Of a stretch of DNA of 64,000 bases, positions 9,301-16,946 are shown piece by piece. Within the stretch, counting starts at the first letter, position 1. The number at the start of each line of letters is the position of its first letter. The stretch spans positions 21,729 to 85,728 of the forward strand of contig JACRAZ010000029.1 in the NCBI GenBank assembly GCA_016213205.1. The letters are read 5' to 3'. The notes under the pieces are model-generated. The model was not told the DNA's origin. It saw only the letters and a list, made by a program, of their open reading frames with translations, and ran no database searches. This DNA is from Burkholderiales bacterium. GTDB taxonomy: Bacteria > Pseudomonadota > Gammaproteobacteria > Burkholderiales > Burkholderiaceae_C. A program made the translations under genes and the position numbers.

Positions 9301-10221
9301 GCCACCGCCCGCGTGGCCCTGCTGCAGGACACCCTGGCCGAACGCGACAAGGGCCTGCTGGTCAGCGTGCAGGCCAGCGCGGCCACCCAAGGGGCCGCGC
9401 AGGCGCTGACCATCGTCGACGACGACAGCGACCTCTCGCGGGCGGTGCTGAGCTTCGGCCGCTCGGACGACCTGTACCGCCCCGCCACGGCGCGCGACCT
9501 GATCGTCGAGAGCGCCGGCGGCGGCATCGACACCGTGGTGGTGGGCTGGGACCTCAGCCTGCCGGAGCACCTGGAGAACCTGCGCCTGACCGGCAGCACG
9601 CCGTTGCGCGCCACCGGCAACGCGGCGATGAACCTGCTGGCCGGCAATGCCGGCAACAACAGCCTCGACGGTGCCGGTGGCATCGACACCGCGGTGTTTG
9701 CGGCGCCGCTGGCCCAGGCCAGCGTCAGCGGCGGCAACGGCAGCTTCGTCGTCAGCAGCGCCACCGATGGCATCGACACGCTGAGCTCGATCGAGCGCCT
9801 GCGTTTTGCCGACGTGATGCGCGCCGACGACACCGCGCCCGGTGGCAACACCTACCTGGCCTGCGCGCTGCTGAACGCCGCGCTCGATGCGCTGCCCGGC
9901 ACCGCCCTGCTCAGCCAGTGGACCGCGCAGCTCGACGCGCTGGGCTCGCTGCGCGACACGGCGCAGGCGCTGATCAACTTCTACGCCCCCGGCATCGCCG
10001 ACGAGCTGCTGGTGGCCCACCTGTGGAACACCGTGGTCGAGGCCCCGCCCAGCGCCGCCGACCTGGCCGGCGCGCTGGCGCTGCTGCGCAACGGCAGCTT
10101 CACCCAGGCCTCGCTGCTGGCCTTCGTGGCCACCCACCCGCTCAACACCACCGAGCTGGCGGGCGTGGCCGGCCAGCCGATGTGGCTGGACCCGGCCTGG
10201 TTTCCGATGCCCGGCGGTTGA
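6307..10221 (+). CDS. Calx-beta repeat protein with RTX/DUF4214-like C-terminus, probable type I secretion substrate
   Basis: 1304 aa. The ATG at 6307 is chosen because GCAGGAGGATCACCG precedes it; the frame is open further upstream but without homology. Nine Calx-beta modules start near residues 1, 123, 240, 355, 472, 585, 703, 816 and 933. Canonical ones show DGSAxAGQDY, FAPGETxKT and DDxxxEGxERF. Calx-beta domains bind Ca2+ and are common in large adhesins and extracellular proteins. From about 1045 the sequence changes to an RTX-type end: LLAGNAGNNSLDGAGGIDTAVF, then IERLRFADV, and finally a helical DUF4214-like region. There is no N-terminal signal peptide, which fits C-terminal-signal type I export. 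No ABC/HlyD genes are next to it. Function as an adhesin or surface protein is inferred. Confidence 0.8.
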   Translation: MPVLDVADIIVGESDAVAVFTLRLDSPATVPLLLGYSLRGGSGIAGLAAPEADFTNASGSVVFAPGETERTLQIPLRDDSLVEGLERLHLLLTLPPLVQQPLTLGRSGAMVLIHDNDTVQAQPSLGVDDVFVDEGAGAVRFVVRLGGPAGGAAAAPVSVRYATADGSARDGQDYSAVSGMLSFAPGENVKVLSVPLLNDDTAEGIERFSLQLSQAQGATLAQASALAEIGLSDGVAVSQPRLVVADVVANEGDRFVDVVLRLQAPATSAFSVVPTMMGLVPGMPLLLTTDILSVTGLSFAPGETLKVLRIGLYDDTSPRGPVSADWMLSTAFDGTLLRQVVGFTIYDNDTAAAQPEVFVDDLVVDEQAGVAEFVVRLGQPLGQVSAAPVTVHYATRDGSAVAGQDYLAAQGSLWFAPGETVQRVRVDLLDDPLSEGRERFELVLAGASGAVLADGAAQAEIGHSDGTPVAQPFATMDELVIDETSGRVSAVVRLSAPSPNEVVLIATVGNPYQSFNDLSIGLESSTLLFAPGETTKTLSFTVLDDAVVEPMETAGISLLGQLNVATTATVLPLLLYDNDTRVARPQLYVEDLGVDERAGTALFAVSLGWRGGTATDQPVTVAYRTEDGSATAGLDYVARSGTLSFRPGETVKTVAIDLLDDTLAEAGERFTLRLSEATQADLAQATAQAFIAPSDAPPSGQTPRLSLSDATVSERDRYVDLWVTLDAPATVPVSYLVTATSATATAGQDFLAPYLPRETLQPGQTMQRLRIELGSDTSPEALEHFTVTLSAHPGVALAKATGVVSIVDDDSATALPELLVRDAVVDETAGTASFVVQLGRDKGAASNQTVRVGFATADGTALAGQDFRAHAGTLVFAPGETAKTVVVDILDDTLREATERFALQLSAPVNATLLDAHAVGLIGANDAPAVARPQLSAGGGAVSEADGYLDLAFFLDTPATGIVQATPFVSAVFGADMATPADYRQLGAALTFLPGQTTATARVALLQDTLAERDKGLLVSVQASAATQGAAQALTIVDDDSDLSRAVLSFGRSDDLYRPATARDLIVESAGGGIDTVVVGWDLSLPEHLENLRLTGSTPLRATGNAAMNLLAGNAGNNSLDGAGGIDTAVFAAPLAQASVSGGNGSFVVSSATDGIDTLSSIERLRFADVMRADDTAPGGNTYLACALLNAALDALPGTALLSQWTAQLDALGSLRDTAQALINFYAPGIADELLVAHLWNTVVEAPPSAADLAGALALLRNGSFTQASLLAFVATHPLNTTELAGVAGQPMWLDPAWFPMPGG

Positions 10222-10356
10222 GAACCGGTGCACGGGCGGCGGCCGCCTCCGCCGTGCTAAGGTCAGCGCCCGCGATGCGCAGCACCGCCGGCCCGGCCGG
10301 CGCGCCAGCGCCTCGCGCCCGGGGAGACAAGACCAGCGTTTCGCGAGGACCGCCCG

Positions 10357-11955
10357 ATGACCCGCCTGCTGCGGCCCACCGACCAGCACCCGTTCGTGCG
10401 CATGGACGTGCCCACGCTGCTGGCCCAGCGTGCCGCCACGCGGCGTGATCACCCGTTCCTGCTGTGGGAACCGCACGATGGCCCGCCCGCTGCATGGACC
10501 TACGGCCAGTTCCACGCCCAGGTGGGCCGCATTGCCGGCGGCCTGCAGCGGCGCGGCGTGCGCGCCGGCGAGCGGGTGCTGATCCACCTGGACAACTGCC
10601 CCGAGGCGCTGCTGGCCTGGTACGCCTGCACCTGGCTCGGCGCGGTGGCGGTAACCACCAACGCCCGCGCGGCCGACGACGAGCTGGCCTACTACGCCGA
10701 GCACAGCGCCGCGGTGGCCGCGATCACGCAGCCGAAGTTCGCCGAGCGGGTGGCCGCCAGCTGCCGGCACCTGCGCTGGCAGGTGGTGACGGCCACCGAC
10801 AACGGCAGCCCGCCCGAGCACGCGGTGGCGCCCGGCCAGCGCTTCGACACGCTGGACGCCGAGCCCGCGCCGCGCCGTACGCCCGACCCGCTGGCACCCT
10901 GCAGCGTGCAGTACACCTCGGGCACCACCAGCCGGCCCAAGGCGGTGCTGTGGACCCACGCCAACGCGCTGTGGGGCGCCCGCATCAATGCCGCGCACGA
11001 AGACCTGCGGCCCGACGACGTGCACCTGGTGCACCTGCCGCTGTTCCACACCAATGCACAGGCCTACTCGGTGCTGGCCAGCCTGTGGGCCGGCGCCAGC
11101 GTGGTGCTGGTGCCGCGCTTCTCGGCACGCCGGTTCTGGCCGCTGTCGCTGAAGCACCGCTGCACCTGGTCGTCCATGATCCCGTTCTGCCTGCGTGCGC
11201 TGTGCGAGCAGGAGGTGCCCGCGCAGCACCACTACCGGCTGTGGGGCGCGGCGGTGAGCAGCCCGCCCACCGATGCGCGCTTCCGGGTGCGCACGCTGGG
11301 CTGGTGGGGCATGACCGAGACCATCACGCACGGCATCGTCTGCGACCTGCACCTGCCCAGCCCGCCCCTGAGCATCGGCCGCGCCGCGCCCGAGTACGAG
11401 ATCGCCATCGTCGAGGACGACAGCGTGCCGGTGCGCGAGGCCCGCGCGGTGCCGCTCGGCGGCGCCGGCCAGTTGCTGATCCGCGGCGTGCGGGGGCTGT
11501 CGCTGTTCCAGGAGTACCTGGGCAACGCGCAGGCCACCGCCGACAGCTTCGACCCCGACGGCTGGTTCCGCACCGGCGACCGCGTGGAACTGCTCGAGGA
11601 AGGCTCGATCCGCTTCGGCGACCGCAGCAAGGACATGCTGAAGGTGGGCGGCGAGAACGTGGCCGCCTCCGAGGTGGAGCGCGTGATCCTCGCCGTGCCC
11701 GGCGTGGCCGAATGCGCGGTGGTGGCCCGCAGGCACCGCATGCTCGACGAGGTGCCGGTGGCCTTCGTGCTGGCCACGCCCAGCGCGGCGCCGGCGCTGG
11801 CCGAGCGCATCGCCGCCGCCTGCGCGCAGCAGCTGGCCGACTTCAAGCGCCCGCACGAGGTGCGGCTGGTGGACGCGCTGCCGCGCTCCACGCTGGAGAA
11901 AGTGGCCAAGGCCGAACTCCGGCGCCAGCTGGCGGACGAGCCTTTGCTGGGTTAG
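10357..11955 (+). CDS. AMP-dependent acyl-CoA synthetase/ligase (CaiC/fatty-acid ligase-like)
   Basis: 532 aa, about the usual length for ANL-family ligases. Core motifs are all present: the P-loop YTSGTTSRPKAV near residue 187, GWWGMTET near 308, the hinge GWFRTGD near 405, RSKDMLKVGGENVAASEVE near 425 and the C-terminal catalytic lysine region STLEKVAKAEL near 515. The enzyme activates a carboxylate with ATP and transfers it to CoA in the cytoplasm. The substrate cannot be told; the overall look is closest to crotonobetaine/carnitine or medium-chain acyl-CoA ligases. It is followed closely by acylphosphatase and ferredoxin genes on the same strand. The upstream gap contains GC-rich inverted repeats. 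Confidence 0.88.
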   Translation: MTRLLRPTDQHPFVRMDVPTLLAQRAATRRDHPFLLWEPHDGPPAAWTYGQFHAQVGRIAGGLQRRGVRAGERVLIHLDNCPEALLAWYACTWLGAVAVTTNARAADDELAYYAEHSAAVAAITQPKFAERVAASCRHLRWQVVTATDNGSPPEHAVAPGQRFDTLDAEPAPRRTPDPLAPCSVQYTSGTTSRPKAVLWTHANALWGARINAAHEDLRPDDVHLVHLPLFHTNAQAYSVLASLWAGASVVLVPRFSARRFWPLSLKHRCTWSSMIPFCLRALCEQEVPAQHHYRLWGAAVSSPPTDARFRVRTLGWWGMTETITHGIVCDLHLPSPPLSIGRAAPEYEIAIVEDDSVPVREARAVPLGGAGQLLIRGVRGLSLFQEYLGNAQATADSFDPDGWFRTGDRVELLEEGSIRFGDRSKDMLKVGGENVAASEVERVILAVPGVAECAVVARRHRMLDEVPVAFVLATPSAAPALAERIAAACAQQLADFKRPHEVRLVDALPRSTLEKVAKAELRRQLADEPLLG

Positions 11956-11981
11956 CCACCGTTCACGCCGCAGGCCGCGCC

Positions 11982-12272
11982 ATGACCGAGAAAGTGCTCC
12001 GACTCGAGATCCGCGGCCGCGTGCAGGGTGTGGGCTTCCGCTGGTCGATGGTGGGGCAGGCGCGCCACCTGGGCCTGCGTGGCTGGGTGCGCAACCGGCG
12101 CGACGGTTCGGTCGAAGCCCTGGTGGCCGGCCCGTCCGACAGCGTCGATCGCCTGGTCAAGTGGGCCTGGCGCGGGTCGGCCGGCGCGGTGGTGCTCACG
12201 CTCGATGCCTTTGCCGGCGAGGGCAGCTTCGATGCCTTCACCGGCTTCGAGCAACGGCCCACGGCCGATTGA
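11982..12272 (+). CDS. acyP: acylphosphatase
   Basis: 96 aa, the normal length for the family. The N-terminal signature RGRVQGVGFRWSMV includes the phosphate-binding loop and catalytic Arg20. The second signature GLRGWVRNRRDGSVEALVAG includes the catalytic Asn38. It hydrolyses acyl phosphates in the cytoplasm. It starts 26 bp after the acyl-CoA synthetase and is probably co-transcribed. No strong ribosome site precedes the ATG. Confidence 0.92.
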   Translation: MTEKVLRLEIRGRVQGVGFRWSMVGQARHLGLRGWVRNRRDGSVEALVAGPSDSVDRLVKWAWRGSAGAVVLTLDAFAGEGSFDAFTGFEQRPTAD

Positions 12273-12294
12273 GCCGCGCCTGCGAAACGCCGGG

Positions 12295-12591
12295 ATGAGC
12301 TCACGCGCCCGCCCCTTCATCGATGCGGTGGCGCGGGCCGATGCCGCACGCCGGCTGGCCGAGGCGCCGGCCCGGGACACCGGCCTGCGCCGGCCCGACA
12401 TCGACCCGCGGCGCTGCACCGGCTGTGGCCGCTGCGTGGCGGTGTGCGAGCCCCGTGTGCTGAGCCTCGAGGTGCAGCAATGGGACAAGCGCTCGGTGCT
12501 GCACGACCCCGCGCGCTGCACCGGCTGCAGCGCGTGCGCGGCGATCTGCCCGTTCCACGCCATCACGATGCGGCCGCCGGCAACGCCCTGA
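12295..12591 (+). CDS. 2[4Fe-4S] ferredoxin
   Basis: 98 aa. Two CxxCxxCxxxC clusters are visible: Cys41, 44, 47 and 51 (CTGCGRCVAVCEP), and Cys75, 78, 81 and 85 (CTGCSACAAICPF). This is the arrangement of bacterial-type 2[4Fe-4S] ferredoxins and NapF-like proteins. An N-terminal stretch of about 40 residues, rich in Ala and Arg, precedes the clusters. It starts 22 bp after the acylphosphatase stop and is the last gene of this plus-strand group. A GC-rich inverted-repeat segment (about 12592-12635) separates it from the convergent cupin gene and could end both transcripts, though without T-tracts. Confidence 0.9.
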   Translation: MSSRARPFIDAVARADAARRLAEAPARDTGLRRPDIDPRRCTGCGRCVAVCEPRVLSLEVQQWDKRSVLHDPARCTGCSACAAICPFHAITMRPPATP

Positions 12592-12641
12592 GCCCCCCCT
12601 GGGGACGGCGTGGGCCGCCACCGGGGGCGCCGGCGTCGCGA

Positions 12642-13145
12642 TCAGGGTTCGCCGTCCCAGTAGTCCAGGCTGTCATCGCCCCGCCCGATGGCGCCGAAGA
12701 CCCGCGCGCCCTCCACCGAGGCCAGGGCCTGGTACTTGCCCGAATCGGGGTATTCGCAGACCTCCGGGCTCTCGCGGGTGCTGATCGAGAGGTAGCGAAG
12801 CGGCGCCGACGAGGTGTTGATGATCTGGTGCGGATACGCCGGCCCGGGCGGGATGAAGATCATGTCGCCAGCGCGGATGGGCAGCCATTGGCCGGCCACG
12901 CGCAAGGTGCCGCTGCCCTCGAGCACGAAGAAAAGCTCTTCCTGGGCATGGTGGAAGTGGTACGGACACGAGCGTTTGCCGGGCGCCACGGTGTCCACCG
13001 AGGCGCCGAGCTTGCAGGCCGCGGTGCCGGTCGCCAGCCGGGCCGCCAGGGTCTCGTACAGTGGTTCACGCACCTGGTGTTCCACCGGCACCTCGTGGAT
13101 GTTGCGGATCAGCTGCGCCGCGAGCGTTGCCGGGGTGTCGTTCAT
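12642..13145 (-). CDS. cupin-domain protein
   Basis: 167 aa. It shows the two cupin motifs: YHFHHAQEELFFVLEGSGTLRV with metal-ligand His and Glu residues, and later AGDMIFIPPGPAYPHQIINTS. Members of this group are small metal-binding dioxygenases, isomerases or mannose-6-phosphate-isomerase-like sugar binders. The activity cannot be assigned. Its ATG overlaps the stop of the dienelactone hydrolase gene (ATGA), so it is the last gene of that operon. Confidence 0.82.
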   Translation of the reverse strand: MNDTPATLAAQLIRNIHEVPVEHQVREPLYETLAARLATGTAACKLGASVDTVAPGKRSCPYHFHHAQEELFFVLEGSGTLRVAGQWLPIRAGDMIFIPPGPAYPHQIINTSSAPLRYLSISTRESPEVCEYPDSGKYQALASVEGARVFGAIGRGDDSLDYWDGEP

Positions 13146-14005
13146 GGCGCGGATTCTGGCAGCGCGGGTGCGGCCGCGCCCGCCGCGCCGGCGCCCAGCC
13201 GGTGGGCCAGGAAGGCCAGCACCTCGTCGCGCGCGGCCAGCGTCGGTTGGCCGGCCGTGTCGATCAGGTGGGCGGTGAGCACGCTGTGCGGCGTGGGCAC
13301 GTAGCGCTGGAAGAACGGCGGCGGGTTCGGGTGGGCCGCGCTGTCGGGCAGCACCCGTGCCACGAAGCGATCGCCCAGCGCCTGGGCATACGCGGCGAAG
13401 CGCTGCGCGGTGCACACCCGGTCGCCGGCAAACCGGTAGGCCATCACGCTGAGGTCCTCGCGGTCCAGCCGCTGCCGCACCGCGTGCAGGTCGTCGGGCG
13501 AGATCTCCAGCCCGGCCGGGTCGTCCAGCGGCAGCGAGGGCTGGGCGAGCACCGGCGCCAACACCGCCGGCTCCAGCATCATCGTGAGCGCGAAGTTGCC
13601 GGTGAAGCACATGCCGATGGCGCCCACGCCGGGGCCGCCACAGGCCTGGTGCGCCTGCCGGGCCAGCGCACGCAGCCACTGCGTGACCGGGCTCGACACG
13701 TTGGCGCCGAAGGCCCGGAACTCGGCGCTCACGCACACGCGCCGGAACACCGCGGCCCCTTCCTCGGCGGCGGGCACCGCACCATCGCGGCCGAACAGCG
13801 AGGGCATGTACACCGTGAACCCGGCCTCGCGCACCCAGCGCGCGAAACGCGCCACCTGCGGGCTGATGCCGGGCATCTCGGTCATCACGATCACGGCCGG
13901 GCCGCGGCCCGACACATGCACGCGCCGGGTCGTGCCAAGGAGCGTGATCTCGTGGGGCGTGAAGTCGTCGAGCGGGTCGTCGATGTCGAGGCCGTGGGCA
14001 GGCAT
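13142..14005 (-). CDS. dienelactone hydrolase family protein
   Basis: 287 aa. An alpha/beta-hydrolase with the dienelactone hydrolase style nucleophile elbow GMCFTGNFAL, where Cys takes the place of Ser. Other family blocks are VIVMTEMPGISPQVARFARWVREAGFTVYMPSLFG near the N-terminus and a catalytic His candidate in TPHSVLTAHLIDT. The family hydrolyses cyclic ester intermediates of aromatic degradation, but many members act on other esters. The start at 14005 has an AGGAG site 7 nt upstream. It lies between the decayed MDR gene and the cupin, coupled to the cupin by an ATGA overlap. Confidence 0.85.
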   Translation of the reverse strand: MPAHGLDIDDPLDDFTPHEITLLGTTRRVHVSGRGPAVIVMTEMPGISPQVARFARWVREAGFTVYMPSLFGRDGAVPAAEEGAAVFRRVCVSAEFRAFGANVSSPVTQWLRALARQAHQACGGPGVGAIGMCFTGNFALTMMLEPAVLAPVLAQPSLPLDDPAGLEISPDDLHAVRQRLDREDLSVMAYRFAGDRVCTAQRFAAYAQALGDRFVARVLPDSAAHPNPPPFFQRYVPTPHSVLTAHLIDTAGQPTLAARDEVLAFLAHRLGAGAAGAAAPALPESAP

Positions 14006-14037
14006 GAAGGCTCCTGTGTTCGCAGGGGTGGCCGGCG

Positions 14038-14552
14038 TCACGCGCGCAGCGCGATCTTGCCGCTGCGCGGGCGTGTGTCGGTGGCGAGGGCGGCGCCGAT
14101 GTCGGCCAGCGCGAAGGCCTGCTCCACCGGCAACACCAAGGTGCCGGCCAGCACCATCTGCACGATCTCCTGCAGCCAGCGCGCACGCTCGTCCGCGCTG
14201 CTGCGGGCACCGCGCCGGGCGGCCCAGAAGCCGCGCACGGTGCAGGGCTTGTAGAGCAGCTTGTCGACGTGCAGGCTGAGCGTCAGCGACACCATGGAGC
14301 CGAAGCACACCAGCGTGCCCCCCTCGTCCAAAACGCCGAGCAGGTCGTTCGGCGCGTCGCCACCCAGCGAATCCACCGCGCGCAGCAGGCGGGCGGCCTG
14401 GGCCACGAAGTACTCGGCCCAGGTGGCGGCCGGTGGCCGTACTCGCCACGCACCAGCTCCAGGTCGTGGGTGTGCATCGGCGACAGCAGCATCGCCAGCC
14501 GCACCTCGCCGGGGGCACGGCGCCGGGCCGGCGCGGCGGCGGGTGCGGTCAC
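14038..14552 (-). pseudogene. MDR-family NADPH:quinone/enoyl reductase, internally deleted
   Basis: Pieces of one medium-chain reductase lie in two frames. From the GTG at 14552 one frame reads APGEVRLAMLLSPMHTHDLELVRGEYGHRPP, the start of a GroES-like domain. The other frame, from about 14424, reads TWAEYFVAQAARLL then jumps to RAVDSLGGDAPNDLLGVLDEGGTLVCFGSM and continues to a normal C-terminus, ALADIGAALATDTRPRSGKIALRA. Compared with about 330 aa in the family, the part between RPP and TWAEYF and the whole Rossmann NADPH-binding part before AVDSLGG are missing, and the frame shifts at the first junction. The extreme N-terminal strand is also absent. It cannot encode an active reductase. GTGA overlap with the tautomerase gene shows it was part of that operon. 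Confidence 0.75.
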
Positions 14553-15004
14553 GGCTTCACCACCGACCGCAGGTGCTTGAAGCCCGCGGCGGCGCTCACG
14601 TCCGGCAGGCGCCAGATCACGTCGCCCGCGCCCCACTGGCCCTCGGGCATTTCCAGCAGCAGCGTGGACAGCAGCACGCGCCGCGCGTCGCCGGCCGGCA
14701 TGGCGCCCTGGAAGGCGGCGCTCAGGCGCGCCACGTAGGCCGCGCGCGAGGCCCCGTCCAGCACGCCGGCCGGGATGTAGGCCTGCACGATGCACAGCAG
14801 CACGCGCTCGGACACGTCACGCGCCGCCGAGCGGATGGCGCCGGGCGGCAGCTCCTCGATGACGGTGAGCGTGACCGACTGCTGCTGCGGTGTGTCGCCC
14901 ACCTGCTCCACCTCGTTGGCCACGCGGGTGATGGCGTCGAACAGGGCTTCACGGGCGGCGCCGGGAAAGGCGCCATGGGGGACTTTGACGAGGATGTTGG
15001 GCAA
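14549..15004 (-). CDS. tautomerase-like protein
   Basis: 151 aa starting MPNILVKVPHGAFPG. An N-terminal proline exposed after Met removal is the catalytic base of the 4-oxalocrotonate tautomerase superfamily. The pattern AIxRVANEVEQVGDTPQQQSVTLTVIEELPPGA fits the family, here as a longer double-unit form. It probably isomerises an unsaturated keto or enol intermediate. It is the first gene of a minus-strand operon with the decayed reductase, dienelactone hydrolase and cupin, and is divergent from the AraC/DJ-1 regulator 94 bp away, which is its likely controller. Confidence 0.8.
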   Translation of the reverse strand: MPNILVKVPHGAFPGAAREALFDAITRVANEVEQVGDTPQQQSVTLTVIEELPPGAIRSAARDVSERVLLCIVQAYIPAGVLDGASRAAYVARLSAAFQGAMPAGDARRVLLSTLLLEMPEGQWGAGDVIWRLPDVSAAAGFKHLRSVVKP

Positions 15005-15098
15005 GGTGTTCTCCGGGATGACAGCGAAGCCGTATTGCGCCCGATCCAGGGCCCGCCTACCATGGTCTGGATGATCAACTTCATTGCTTTTTCAGACA

Positions 15099-16085
15099 AT
15101 GTTCGATTTCACCGTGCTGCTGCTTCCCGGGGCCTACGCCAGCAGCGTGGCCGTCACGCTGGACATGCTGGCGGCCGCCACCAGGCTGGCGCCGCGCCTG
15201 GACCTGCCCACCCCACGCTGGCGCGTGCTGGGGGTGGGCGGTGTCCCGGTGGCGCTGGGCGGCGGCCTCGCGGCCCAGGCCCGGGCCCTGCCGCGCACCG
15301 TGCGTGACGATGGCGCGATCTGGGTGGTGCCCGGCCTCGGGCTCGAATCCGCCGGCCATGCACGCGAGCGCCTGCTGCAGCCCGACGCACAGGCTGCCGC
15401 GCGCGCGCTACGCACGCATGCCGCGCGCGGCGGCACGGTGGCGGCCTCCTGCTCGGCGGTGTTCCTGCTGCAGGCCGCGGGCCTGCTGGCGGGGCGCCGG
15501 GTCACCACCTCCTGGTGGCTGGCGGCGCGGCTGCGCGAGCTCGAGCCCGGCTGCACGGTGGACGCCAACCGCATGGTGTGCGCCGACGGGCCGGTGGTCA
15601 CCGCCGGCGCCGCCTTCGCGCAGACCGACCTGATGCTGCACCTGCTGCGCGCCCGCTTCGGCGCACCGCTGGCCAAGGCCGTGTCGCGCGTGCTGCTGGT
15701 GGACGGGCGCGAGGCCCAGGCGCCGTTCGTGGTGCCCGAGCTGCTGGCCGATGGCGACGAGCTGGTGGCCCGGGTGATCGAGCGCGTCACGCAGGCGATG
15801 CCCACGCCACCGTCCATCGCCGAGCTGGCGCGAGGCTTCGGCATGTCCGAGCGCACGCTGGCGCGCCACATCCGCGCGCGCACCGGCCAGAGCACCGGCG
15901 CGCTGGTGCAGAGCGTGCGGCTGAACCGCGCACGCATGCTGCTGGAGAGCAGCCGCCTGTCGGTCGAGCAGGTGGCCGAGCAGGTGGGTTACGGCGATGC
16001 CACGGCGCTGTGGCGCCTGATGCGGCGCGTGGCCGGTGTCACCCCGCGCCGGCTGCGCGCGGGCCTGGCGGCGGAGCGGGGCTGA
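15099..16085 (+). CDS. GlxA-like transcriptional regulator (DJ-1/PfpI domain plus AraC helix-turn-helix)
   Basis: 328 aa from the ATG at 15099; a TTG at 15084 is possible. The N-terminal half is a DJ-1/PfpI-type domain, with FTVLLLPGAYASSVAVTLDML, WVVPGL and the nucleophile-elbow region VAASCSAVFLLQAAGLLAGRRVTTSWW. The C-terminal half is an AraC DNA-binding domain: IAELARGFGMSERTLARHIRARTG, then LEQ-type second helix VEQVAEQVGYGDATALWRLMRRVAGVTPRRLR. It is divergent from the tautomerase operon and is probably its regulator; the ligand is unknown. The 94-bp spacer must contain both promoters. Confidence 0.9.
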   Translation: MFDFTVLLLPGAYASSVAVTLDMLAAATRLAPRLDLPTPRWRVLGVGGVPVALGGGLAAQARALPRTVRDDGAIWVVPGLGLESAGHARERLLQPDAQAAARALRTHAARGGTVAASCSAVFLLQAAGLLAGRRVTTSWWLAARLRELEPGCTVDANRMVCADGPVVTAGAAFAQTDLMLHLLRARFGAPLAKAVSRVLLVDGREAQAPFVVPELLADGDELVARVIERVTQAMPTPPSIAELARGFGMSERTLARHIRARTGQSTGALVQSVRLNRARMLLESSRLSVEQVAEQVGYGDATALWRLMRRVAGVTPRRLRAGLAAERG

Positions 16086-16119
16086 CACCGCGCCGCGGCC
16101 GGGCCCGCCCCGGCAAGGC

Positions 16120-16434
16120 CTACCGGGCGGGCTCGATCGCCGTGACGGTGAAGACGCCGTTGAGCCGCATGGCCGTGAACCGCACCTTGTCGCCCGGCTT
16201 GAGGCCGGCCAGCAGCTTCGGGTCCGCCACCTTGAACACCATGGTCATGCCGGGCATGTCGAGGCTGGCGATGGGGCCATGGCGCAGCGTGAGCTTGGCC
16301 TGCTCCGGGTCGACCTTGCGCACTTCGCCATCGGCCATCGATGCCGCGGCGGAGGCGGCCGGCGCCGCGCCCTGTGCAGGGGCGGCGCCGGGCGCGCCCA
16401 GCGCGGCCAGGGTGATGAGCATCGCGATCTTCAT
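16120..16434 (-). CDS. CusF-like periplasmic copper-binding protein
   Basis: 104 aa with a signal peptide (MKIAMLITLAALGAPGAAPAQG). The mature part has the CusF pattern: GEVRKVDPEQAKLTLRHGPI, then LDMPGMTMVFKV. Candidate Cu(I) ligands are His52, Met63 and Met65. At the place of the E. coli CusF tryptophan there is Met60, as in many related proteins. Last gene of the copper operon, 10 bp after the cupredoxin gene. It would carry copper in the periplasm, but no CusA/CusB pump genes are present here. Confidence 0.88.
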   Translation of the reverse strand: MKIAMLITLAALGAPGAAPAQGAAPAASAAASMADGEVRKVDPEQAKLTLRHGPIASLDMPGMTMVFKVADPKLLAGLKPGDKVRFTAMRLNGVFTVTAIEPAR

Positions 16435-16444
16435 GGGCAGCTCC

Positions 16445-16936
16445 TCACTTGACCACCACGGTGCCGACCATGCCGGCCTCGAAATGACCGGGTTGCAGGC
16501 AGGCGAACTGGAAGGTGCCCGCCTCGGTGAACTGCCACACGATCTCGCCGCGCGCGCCAGGCTTCACGTGGGCCATGTTCGGATCGGCATGCTCCATGTT
16601 CGGGAACTTCTTCATCAGCTCGGCATGCGCCTGCAGCGCTTCGGGGGTGCCCAGCACCATCTCGTGCATCAGCTGCCCCGCGTTGTGCACGACGAAGCGC
16701 ACGGTCTGGCCCCGCCGCAGCGTCACCAGGGCCGGCGCGAAGCGCATCGTGTCGGCCATGTCCACCCGGATGGTGCGGGCGACCTTGCGTGGATCGCCCT
16801 CCCGCCCGAACGCGGTGGGCTCGACCTTCGCGCCATCGAACGCCGGCTTGCGGGCCGGTGGGTCGTTGCCATGGGCCTGCGCCAGCGAGGCCGCCAGCGC
16901 CAGCATGACGGGGGCGATTGCGTGGTGGGGTATCAC
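16445..16936 (-). CDS. cupredoxin (type 1 copper protein)
   Basis: 163 aa with a signal peptide cleaved near AQAHG. The cupredoxin fold is shown by VTLRRGQTVRFVVHNAGQLMHEMVLG and the C-terminal loop FACLQPGHFEAGMVGTVVVK. Candidate ligands are His91, Cys146, His151 and Met156, the complete type 1 set. A His/Met-rich insertion (MEHADPNMAH) may bind more copper. It lies between the multicopper oxidase and the CusF-like gene and is probably an electron or copper carrier in the periplasm. Confidence 0.88.
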   Translation of the reverse strand: MIPHHAIAPVMLALAASLAQAHGNDPPARKPAFDGAKVEPTAFGREGDPRKVARTIRVDMADTMRFAPALVTLRRGQTVRFVVHNAGQLMHEMVLGTPEALQAHAELMKKFPNMEHADPNMAHVKPGARGEIVWQFTEAGTFQFACLQPGHFEAGMVGTVVVK

Positions 16937-16946
16937 GGGGGCTCCT

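Noticed and set aside
10222..10356. terminator in the gap between the Calx-beta and ligase genes
   Set aside because: Several GC-rich inverted repeats occur, but none is followed by a T-tract, and such repeats are expected by chance at this base composition.
7660..11856. 1398-aa open frame on the minus strand over the Calx-beta and ligase genes
   Set aside because: Its product is His/Gly/Arg-rich without domain features, and the plus strand encodes clear Calx-beta modules and an AMP-binding enzyme.
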